Assembly: GCA_002506105.1 (NCBI GenBank)
Contig: DAWU01000018.1
Location: 1-10,537, forward strand
From: Methanolinea sp. UBA275
GTDB taxonomy: Archaea; Halobacteriota; Methanomicrobia; Methanomicrobiales; Methanospirillaceae
Direction of reading: 5' to 3'
Length of the DNA: 10,537 bases
In this document: positions 1-5,811 of the stretch, piece by piece
How positions within the stretch are numbered: position 1 is the first letter of the stretch
How the letters are laid out: every line of letters starts with the position of its first letter
Made by a program: the position numbers and the translations under genes
Notes under the pieces: model-generated
What the model saw: only the letters and a program-made list of their open reading frames with translations
Databases searched by the model: none
Told to the model about the DNA's origin: nothing

Positions 1-349
1 TACAGCTTATTAGGGACGGTACCATGGCAACACTCTCGGGCCCGATATTTTTCAGGTAACCTTCCATCACGGTATCAAAAAAGACTGCTGCACCGGAGAG
101 GAAGTCCCTTTCAGAGAAGGATTCGAAGATGAATCCCTGGAGCATCTTCCTTTCGTACTCCGCGACAGCGATGAAGAGATTCTCCTTGGTATCGAAATAA
201 TTGTAGATCGTCGGCTTGGTAACGCCCAGTGCAGTCGCGATATCGGACATCTTGGTGTTCAGATATCCCCTCTCGTGGAAGAGCATATGGGCTGTTGCGA
301 TGATCTTCTTCCTGACCTCCTCCCGGTATTCAGGGTATAATCGTGCCAA
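1..349 (-). CDS. TetR/AcrR-family transcriptional repressor, C-terminus cut by window edge
   Basis: A DNA-binding one-component regulator that probably represses its own gene and perhaps the divergent ABC operon. 116 residues are visible and no stop occurs before the window start. The N-terminal TetR_N helix-turn-helix is clear: after MARLYPEYREE come DIATALGVTKPTIYNYF (about residues 37-52) and then TKENLF, the classic TetR recognition helix and following turn. The ligand-binding domain begins around residue 60 and is incomplete. The start is taken as TTG at 349-347: an in-frame TGA lies only four codons upstream, and the next candidate, an ATG at residue 22, would remove helix 1. A weak Shine-Dalgarno (GTGA) lies 7 bases upstream. 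The ligand is unknown. The family call is secure; the target operon is inferred from the divergent arrangement and the palindrome at 383-414. Confidence 0.9.
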   Translation of the reverse strand, partial: MARLYPEYREEVRKKIIATAHMLFHERGYLNTKMSDIATALGVTKPTIYNYFDTKENLFIAVAEYERKMLQGFIFESFSERDFLSGAAVFFDTVMEGYLKNIGPESVAMVPSLISC

Positions 350-382
350 TTCTCTTCACAAACCTGTGGTCACCTATTACTA

Positions 383-414
383 TACTCAAGGTAATTATAA
401 CTTTACTTTGAGTA
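383..414. promoter_or_regulatory. Inverted repeat around a TATA-like core, likely TetR operator
   Basis: Left arm TACTCAAGGTAA (383-394) and right arm TTACTTTGAGTA (403-414) are reverse complements at 11 of 12 positions. The 8-base AT-rich spacer TTATAACT contains a TATA-like core. Measured toward the minus strand, this core would set transcription start about 23 bases before the TTG start of the TetR gene. A dimeric repressor bound here would cover its own TATA box. That TetR dimers use such palindromes is known of the family; binding by this particular protein is inferred. Confidence 0.65.
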
Positions 415-461
415 ACATTCATAACCTTGGATTATCAACCTGATCCAGGATATCTCATCTC

Positions 462-486
462 CCGGTTACCGGCTTGAGACTATATC
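462..486 (+). promoter_or_regulatory. Probable promoter of the S-layer/ABC operon
   Basis: A TATA-like TATATC (481-486) lies about 26 bases before position 510, so transcription would begin just upstream of the start codons at 518 or 527, giving a nearly leaderless mRNA. Directly upstream, CCGGTTACCGG (462-472) is a near-perfect 11-base palindrome that could be a regulator site or part of the BRE region. The TetR palindrome at 383-414 is about 70 bases further upstream, so direct repression of this promoter from that site is not assured. Confidence 0.4.
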
Positions 487-517
487 GTGCAGTAGTCATG
501 GACACAATGCGGATTAG

Positions 518-1870
518 ATGAATACCATGCAATTCACCTGGATAAAAAAACAAAATTGTATCATGACAGGAGTGCTCCTCCTGCTCGTCATAGGGGCCTG
601 CTGCTCATACGCATAAGCAGCAGATCCGACAGTCGTCATCACGGACTACAGGGTCACCCCTTCGGTCCTTGCACCGGATGGATACGGGACAATACGGGTG
701 ACGCTCACCAACACCGCAACCTCGGCATCGCTCCGGGAATCCTCCGGAGTCGCCGTATCCGGGGAGTTCCAGACCACGAAGAGCACGGATATTCCCGCGA
801 TCATCGACAGCGTGAACCTGATCGGTGGCGAGATCGGTGTCATCGAAGGTTCCTACCAGCATTTTGGTGCCATCGGGCCGGGCCAGTCGGTTGATGTCAC
901 CTTCTCGATCCAGGCTCCGGAAAAAGAGGGCCTCTACTTCCCCGAGGTCTGGGTGGATATCAACGGGGGAAAGAATGTCAGGTATCCGATCCCTGTAAAC
1001 GTGAACTCCGACAGCCTCGTCATGCAAAGCCCGACCCTTATCTTCAGCAAGCAGCTCCCGGAGACCGTGAACCCCGGGGAGAGTTTTCCTGTTGTCCTTC
1101 TGATCAGGAATGCAGGGTCTATCAGGGCAAGAGATATTGTGCTCTCGACCTCGACCTCCACGACCTCGCTTGGATCAAAAGGCCCCAATACCATCACCAT
1201 CGAACCGTTGAACGGAGGGGAGAACCGGACCGTATCACTCGAGTTCATCACTGACCGGTTCGTGACGGTCGGCCTCCAGAAGATCCAGCTCGGGATTGAT
1301 TACAAGCTCCCCGACGGGACTGAGAGGCACCAGGAGGAGATTATCGAGGTCCCGATCAAGGGAAAGGCCGAGCTCGGGTTTGTCTCGGTTGACACTACTC
1401 CCCGGAGGGTCTCTGCAGGAACCCCGTTTGATCTCACCATCAGGATAGAGAATACAGGAACGGGAGAGGCGAAACAGGTGGCCGCGGTCGTTGATCTCCC
1501 GATGACAGGGAACCGGCAGTCGTTCATAGGAAAGATCAAGCCGAACAATGATGCCCCGGCATTATTCATGCTCGACGGGGGATCGGGAGGTACCTACGAG
1601 TATAACGTCACCATCACCTATACCGATGACCTCGGGACCCACACCATCGGATTCCCGATGTCTCTCCGGGTGACTCCGGAAGGCTACTCGGGAACAATCA
1701 TCCTTGTTGCCATCATCGCGATTGTCGCAGGTATCCTTGCCTATCGGTACTGGTACCTGCCCAGGAAGAACGGAAACGGTGCCCTCCCATGGGTAAAAAA
1801 GAACTCAAAGCAGCGTTCTTCCTGGCATGGCGGTCGCTCCGGAGGGGGAGCCGGTCAAGCGCGATCCTGA
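518..1870 (+). pseudogene. S-layer-like (COG1361-type) exported protein with an in-frame TAA at the signal-peptide junction
   Basis: The intact form would be about 450 residues: a signal peptide, Ig-like beta-sandwich repeats, and a C-terminal membrane anchor (SGTIILVAIIAIVAGILAY) followed by basic residues. Translation from ATG 518 (or 527) gives a hydrophobic signal sequence ending in GACCSYA, then TAA at 614-616, and then in the same frame AADPTVVITDYRVTPSV, a typical mature N-terminus for methanogen COG1361 proteins. The rest of the frame is open to TGA at 1868-1870. The in-frame TAG at 515-517 limits the start. IGAC in the signal could alternatively be a lipobox. The longest uninterrupted stretch starts with GTG at 698 but would lack the signal peptide. 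CAA (Gln) to TAA would explain the stop by one base change. Proteins of this kind often precede MacB-type permeases in methanogens and are thought to be their extracytoplasmic partner. The last 82 bases overlap the permease gene. Confidence 0.75.
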
Positions 1871-3003
1871 CGATCCTGATCGTCGGGATGTGCTTCACAA
1901 ATATGATCTTCCTTCCATCCCTGTTTGCCGGGATAGGCCCGACGATCAAGACCCAGATCGTTGATTACGAGGTCGGGAACGTACTCGTTAGCCCTCAGTC
2001 AGGGGAGCAGTACATCACGGACCTCGATGCAACGCTCGATCTCATCAACAGCATGCCCGGAGTGGAACGGGCAACCCCGCACTACGCGAAAGGTGCGACG
2101 CTCAAGTACCGGCAGCGTATCCTGGGAAGTTCGATACGGGCAATACGTCCGACCGACGAGAAGTCAGTCTCTCCCATCTATGAAAAGATGATCGCGGGAA
2201 GCTATCTCGGTAAGGGGGATACCGGCGAGATCATCATCGGGAAGATCATCGCAGGGGATCCAACGATCCCGGCAGAGGAAGAGTTCTACTCTTCGCTTGG
2301 CGGCGTCCGGGTCGGGGATTCGATCACTGTCGAATTCGGGAACGGGTATACCAAGGACTACCGGGTAAAAGGGATCTTCTCGACCGGGTGGACATCGTCA
2401 GATAACTCGGCGCTGATCACATGGTCGGACATGGAACTTGTCGAGGGCGGATCCCTCGATAAGGCAGAGTACATCACTCTGAAGACAAAACCCGGGTACT
2501 CCGAGAAATTTGTCAAGGACGAACTTGTGAGTTACGGGGTCTCCTCATAGGTTCATACCACGGACGATCTCCTCTCGAAAGCGATCGGCAGCGTGCTCCA
2601 GAGTTTCGACATCATCAACATGGTCTCCCTGATCGTGAGCATCATCATCACGACCATTGTCCTTTTCATCGTGATCACGATCAAGACGATCAACAGCCGC
2701 AAGCAGATCGGGATCCTACGGGCTATTGGTGTCGACAAGGAAGTCATCATGCACAACTACGGGTTCCAGGTCATCATCCTTGCCACGTTCGGGATCATGC
2801 TCGGGGTCACCCTTGCCGTGCTGCTTGCACTGTACCTCTCCTATCATCCCATCGTGACCCCTGAATGGTCTGCCTACATGTACCTGACACCGATGGATCT
2901 TGTCTCGAATTCGCTGATACTCTTTGCGTCCGTACTCGTCGCCGGGTATGTTCCCGCCTACCAGGTCTCGCGGGAAGAGATACAGTCGACCATGAGGGCC
3001 TGA
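1789..3003 (+). pseudogene. MacB/FtsX-type ABC transporter permease interrupted by an in-frame TAG
   Basis: The full frame is 404 codons, the usual size for this permease family. Order: cytoplasmic N-terminus MGKKELKAAFFLAWRSLRRG, TM1 about 24-48, a large extracytoplasmic MacB_PCD-like domain, TAG at codon 254 (2548-2550), then TM2 about 275-299, the cytoplasmic motif INSRKQIGILRAIGVDKEVI typical of FtsX domains, TM3 about 326-351 and TM4 about 369-390. Sequence on both sides of the TAG is in the same frame and belongs to one protein (KDELVSYGVSS, stop, VHTTDDLLSKAIGS). A C-to-T change in CAG (Gln) would explain the stop. A restart at GTG 2593 could make the C-terminal 136 residues separately. 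The start ATG 1789 has GGTG 7 bases upstream. It would pair with the ATPase at 3008 to form a mechanotransmitting exporter. Whether it is dead, made in two pieces or read through cannot be told from sequence. Confidence 0.8.
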
Positions 3004-3007
3004 TACC

Positions 3008-3679
3008 ATGATCGAATGCAGGGATCTCCGGAAGCTCTACCAGATGGGGAATGTCGGGGTCAGGGCACTTGACGGTATCGACCTTACCATCGATAAGGGG
3101 GAGTTCGTCGGGATCAAGGGGCCTTCCGGCAGCGGCAAGTCGACGCTCCTGCACATGCTCGGGCTCCTCGACATTCCCACGAGCGGAGATATCACGCTCG
3201 ACGGGATAGATGTGAAAACGCTGAACGATTACCAGAAGACCATGTTCCGGCTCTACAAGCTCGGATATGTCTTCCAGGACTATGCCCTCGTCCCGGAACT
3301 GACGGTTGCCGAGAACGTCAGCCTCCCTGCCATGCTCAGAAGCGGCCGGACGGAAGAGGAATTCCAGGCAGCAACGGAGGATATCCTTGAACGGGTTGGG
3401 CTCTCGGACAGGCGAGATCACCTCCAGAAGGAACTTTCGGGGGGAGAGCAGCAGCGGGTCGCCATCGCCCGTGCCATCGTGAACCGGCCGGACATCCTCT
3501 TTGCCGACGAACCATGTGCGAACCTCGATACCGAGAACTCGACTATGGTGCTCAACCTCTTCGACGAGATCAACCATGACATGCACCAGACGATCGTGAT
3601 GGTCTCACACGAGGACTGGCACAAGAAGTACTTCCACCGGATCATCAGACTCCGTGACGGGAAGATCGTTGAGAAATGA
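3008..3679 (+). CDS. ABC transporter ATP-binding protein, LolD/MacB type
   Basis: Cytoplasmic nucleotide-binding subunit that would dimerise and power the permease encoded just upstream. At 223 residues it is the standard size and all motifs are present: Walker A GPSGSGKST (38-46), Q-loop Gln90 in YVFQDY, signature LSGGEQQR (143-150), Walker B ILFADEP (163-169) with catalytic Glu168, D-loop ANLD and H-loop His201 in VSHE. The segment LGYVFQDYALVPELTVAENV is characteristic of the LolD/MacB group. It starts 4 bases after the permease stop, with GAGG 11 bases upstream. Nothing in it is degraded, in contrast to the two genes before it; it may be recently orphaned or still functional. The transported substrate is unknown. 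Confidence 0.93.
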   Translation: MIECRDLRKLYQMGNVGVRALDGIDLTIDKGEFVGIKGPSGSGKSTLLHMLGLLDIPTSGDITLDGIDVKTLNDYQKTMFRLYKLGYVFQDYALVPELTVAENVSLPAMLRSGRTEEEFQAATEDILERVGLSDRRDHLQKELSGGEQQRVAIARAIVNRPDILFADEPCANLDTENSTMVLNLFDEINHDMHQTIVMVSHEDWHKKYFHRIIRLRDGKIVEK

Positions 3680-3732
3680 AATGGTATTGGCATATCTCAG
3701 AACATCTGAATTTGAGGAACGGGAGAAAAACC

Positions 3733-3897
3733 ATGAAACAGACAAGTACTGCAGGAATTGGAATGGTGATCGGGTGCGCCCTTGGAATAATCCTTGGGAC
3801 CATGTATAACCAGGTCGGCCTGGGGATTGCACTCGGTACGGCACTGGGATTGCTTGTGGGATACACGATGCCGGGAAAAGGGAAGGTAAACTCATGA
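3733..3897 (+). CDS. Small glycine-rich membrane protein, 54 residues
   Basis: Two glycine-patterned hydrophobic segments, TAGIGMVIGCALGIILGTMY and then VGLGIALGTALGLLVGY, form a probable helical hairpin of glycine-zipper style, ending in a polar basic tail. The ATG at 3733 is chosen because GGGAG lies 7 bases upstream and the hydrophobic domain starts soon after. An in-frame ATG at 3676 overlaps the ATPase stop (ATGA), but the 19 extra residues it would add are polar and aromatic and look unlike a conserved start. Co-directional placement 53 bases after the ATPase suggests cotranscription with the ABC module. The function is not known; a role as small accessory subunit or membrane-stress protein is only a guess. 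Confidence 0.7.
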   Translation: MKQTSTAGIGMVIGCALGIILGTMYNQVGLGIALGTALGLLVGYTMPGKGKVNS

Positions 3898-3983
3898 AAA
3901 AAACCAATCAAAGGGAAATCCCAAAATTGTCCCTGCATGATGATCTTCCCTCGAAAGGACAGGAGCATGGTGTATTACTATAA
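3894..3983 (+). CDS. Possible 29-residue ORF translationally coupled to the glycine-rich protein
   Basis: The ATG overlaps the stop of the preceding gene (ATGA at 3894-3897), and GGAAGGT lies 6 bases before it, a reasonable Shine-Dalgarno. The peptide is polar (MKKTNQREIPKLSLHDD, then PSKGQEHGVLL) with no recognisable domain and no membrane segment. The coupled start and good ribosome site are the only support. It may equally be a chance ORF at the end of the operon. Confidence 0.25.
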   Translation: MKKTNQREIPKLSLHDDLPSKGQEHGVLL

Positions 3984-4089
3984 CACCCTTTGGCGTCGTG
4001 GGGGCATCCTCAAGATCAATTCATTCAGGTATTCCAGGATTTGAGTCTAGTGACACCGGGAATGTTGCGTCTGCCCTCTCTTTCCTCTA
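3984..4089. other. Convergent intergenic region, no gene seen
   Basis: This stretch separates the end of the ABC operon from the convergent AAA ATPase gene. It holds CAGGTATTCCAGG (4026-4038), which contains the reverse complement of the CCTGGAATA motif found near 7284 and 9460. A pyrimidine-rich stretch (about 4073-4087) could help terminate plus-strand transcripts. No RNA gene was recognised. Confidence 0.4.
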
Positions 4090-4809
4090 TCAGGACCAGT
4101 CCAGGTACTTATCCCTGTTGTTGAGAAAGTCCCGGTATACCCTGTAATACTCCGTGTCCTCATACTCAACCTTCTGGATAGGGATCGTGTCAAAGCTGTA
4201 GATCTCTGCACCGGGAAACGCAAGGAGGATTGGAGAGTGGGTGGCGATGATGAACTGGACTTTTCCTGTGAAGATCACGTTTTTGAGCAGGTGCAGCATC
4301 GCGATCTGGCTCTTTGGCGAGAGTGCGTTCTCGGGCTCATCGAGAAGGAAAAGCCCCTCCCTGTGGTAGCGGTTTTGAAAAAAGGCCATGTGGGATTGCC
4401 CGTGGGACCTGCCCATGAGCGATTCGTCTCCGAAGTACGAGAGTGTCCCGGGATCAGCGATTGCCCATTCGTCAAGGACCTCGGCAAAATACCGGAAGAG
4501 TTCGGATGCAAAGAACGACCCGGTGACCTCGCCCCCGGTCATCCCGACATCGATGTACCGGAACATCTCGTCCTCGAATGTGTTCGGGCGAAACCGGTAT
4601 CGCTCCTCATCCTTCCAGATGTGTATGCTGCATTTTTTCGCAATCGCCCTGAGAAGCGTGGACTTCCCCGTCCCGTTCTCCCCAATAAAGAACGTGACGG
4701 GGCTCGAAAACCGAAGGGAATCGGTCTTCCGGAATATCTCAAGGTTGAAGGGATAGGCCTCATCTGTCGGGAACCGTTCGTGAAGGATCCGGACTCCGGT
4801 GATATACAT
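4090..4809 (-). CDS. AAA-type ATPase of the COG3910 / AAA_21 group
   Basis: Soluble ABC-like ATPase of 239 residues, distantly related to the SMC/RecF fold and not part of a transporter. Motifs: Walker A GENGTGKST (43-51) in VTFFIGENGTGKSTLLRAI; signature-like SHGQS (135-139); Walker B GLFLLDEPE (152-160); switch histidine in IIATHSPILLAFPG (188-200). The N-terminal MYITGVRILHE and AYPFNLE match the usual opening of this family. The biological role of the family is poorly defined. ATG at 4809 is chosen; GTG at 4812 directly before it is an alternative. No Shine-Dalgarno is visible, but a TATA-like ATATAT at 4835-4841 lies about 26 bases upstream, so the mRNA is probably leaderless. It is transcribed away from the MerR gene. 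Confidence 0.85.
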   Translation of the reverse strand: MYITGVRILHERFPTDEAYPFNLEIFRKTDSLRFSSPVTFFIGENGTGKSTLLRAIAKKCSIHIWKDEERYRFRPNTFEDEMFRYIDVGMTGGEVTGSFFASELFRYFAEVLDEWAIADPGTLSYFGDESLMGRSHGQSHMAFFQNRYHREGLFLLDEPENALSPKSQIAMLHLLKNVIFTGKVQFIIATHSPILLAFPGAEIYSFDTIPIQKVEYEDTEYYRVYRDFLNNRDKYLDWS

Positions 4810-4834
4810 CACGTGGAATAGTCAGACGACCCAT

Positions 4835-4892
4835 CATATATCCCTTCACCTGTGAACCTTTCCCCACGGGAGAGAAAGACCCTCTATATCCC
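4835..4892. promoter_or_regulatory. Divergent promoter pair with central 12-bp dyad
   Basis: ATATATCCC (4836-4844) supplies a TATA box for the minus-strand ATPase gene, and TATATCCC (4885-4892) supplies one for the MerR gene, each about 26-30 bases from its start codon. Between them lies TTCACCTGTGAA (4845-4856), a perfect 5-base-arm dyad with a 2-base centre, a candidate operator for the MerR-type protein or another dimeric regulator. The assignment to a particular protein is inferred. Confidence 0.45.
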
Positions 4893-4917
4893 GGCGACAA
4901 TAAGTATGTGATGTACC

Positions 4918-5763
4918 ATGCCGTCCGACCGGATCACAATCGGGAGGTTCTCGAGCCTCACCCACCTCTCCCAGAAGGCGCTTCGATACTATGACCATAA
5001 GGGCATCCTTGTCCCCGAAATAAGGGACCGGTTCACAGGCTACCGGTATTACACGGTCCCTCAGATTGAGAGTGCATTAAAGATCAAGACACTCGGCAGC
5101 CTGGGATTCGGGCTTGCCAAGATCGGGACAATACTCGGTTCCCTCTCTGCCGGCAACCAGGGTGCAGTCACGGCCCTCATCGAGAAGCGTAAGAAGGAGG
5201 CAGAGTCCGAGATCGCACGGATGGAGAAGATAATGTCCCTCCTGCTCGAGAACAGGGACTTTTCGGAGTTGTTTTCCATGAACGTGTCTGAACCAGTCAT
5301 CAAGGAAATCCCTGCCATGAGGGTGATCTCGGGCAGGAGGACAGGAACCTACGAGGAGGTCTGCGGTGAGGTGTCGTCTGCCCTTATGGCAGCAATCTAC
5401 TCACCTGAGAACCAGAAGAACGGGGTGACGGTCACCGGACCCTGCCTCTCGCTCTGTTACGATAGCGATTACAGGGAGACCGATGCCGATATCGAGATGG
5501 CAATCCCGATCCATGGACAGATCGCGGTGCAGGACCCCAAATTCACCGTCAGGACGCTTCCTGCCGTGAAGGTCGTCTCGGTTGTATACAGGGGACCTTA
5601 CGAGCACGAGGGCTTCTCGGTCGCTTTCGAGAATGCGTTCCGGTTTGCCGCGAAGATGGGGCTCGAGCCGAACGGTCCCGACCGGCAGGTGTACCTGAAT
5701 AACCCGGACGAGACACCGGCAGAGGAACTCTTAACCGAGGTCCAGATCCCGGTTGCAGGGTAA
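4918..5763 (+). CDS. MerR-family regulator with GyrI-like effector-binding domain
   Basis: One-component transcription factor of BmrR-like layout, 281 residues. The N-terminal winged helix (about 6-75) shows TIGRFSSLTHLSQKALRYYD followed by GYRYYT, the MerR signature. A helical dimerisation arm with KKEAESEIARMEKIMSLLL (93-111) comes next. From about residue 124 there is an AraC-effector/GyrI-like domain, beginning EPVIKEIPAMRVISGRRTGT and ending in YRGPYE and EELLTEVQIPV. Family members bind hydrophobic cations or drugs and regulate efflux genes. No transporter lies next to it, so targets are unknown; it may regulate itself and the divergent ATPase. ATG 4918 follows GTGATG by 3-7 bases and a TATA box at 4885, giving a very short leader. 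Confidence 0.92.
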   Translation: MPSDRITIGRFSSLTHLSQKALRYYDHKGILVPEIRDRFTGYRYYTVPQIESALKIKTLGSLGFGLAKIGTILGSLSAGNQGAVTALIEKRKKEAESEIARMEKIMSLLLENRDFSELFSMNVSEPVIKEIPAMRVISGRRTGTYEEVCGEVSSALMAAIYSPENQKNGVTVTGPCLSLCYDSDYRETDADIEMAIPIHGQIAVQDPKFTVRTLPAVKVVSVVYRGPYEHEGFSVAFENAFRFAAKMGLEPNGPDRQVYLNNPDETPAEELLTEVQIPVAG

Positions 5764-5783
5764 TCCCTAATTTTTTTCGGGAT
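5763..5783 (+). terminator. Oligo-T terminator with small stem-loop
   Basis: Immediately after the MerR gene stop, ATCCC (5763-5767) pairs with GGGAT (5779-5783) around an 11-base loop that contains seven consecutive T residues (5771-5777). Oligo-T tracts terminate archaeal RNA polymerase. The next gene is convergent, so a terminator is expected here. Confidence 0.5.
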
Positions 5784-5811
5784 CTGGCCTGCACACCCGC
5801 TCGATGAAGTA

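Noticed and set aside
216..443. Plus-strand 75-codon ORF overlapping the TetR gene
   Set aside because: It is antisense to the TetR coding frame and its promoter, has no domain, and crosses the operator palindrome; the TetR reading is far stronger.
498..521. Tiny leader ORF (7 codons) whose TGA overlaps ATG 518 as ATGA
   Set aside because: It starts at or before the predicted transcription start, has no ribosome site and is too short to judge; probably chance.
518..2550. Alternative genetic code reading both TAA and TAG as glutamine
   Set aside because: TAA ends other intact genes here at their natural lengths (5763, 5812, 9416), so general TAA reassignment does not hold.
2807..3586. 259-codon minus-strand ORF opposite the permease and ATPase
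   Set aside because: Antisense shadow of two well-supported genes in GC-rich DNA; composition is rich in Arg, Pro, Glu and His with no recognisable motif.
3676..3732. Earlier start for the glycine-rich small protein at the ATGA overlap with the ATPase stop
   Set aside because: The extra residues are not hydrophobic or conserved-looking, while ATG 3733 has a better placed GGGAG; the earlier start remains possible.
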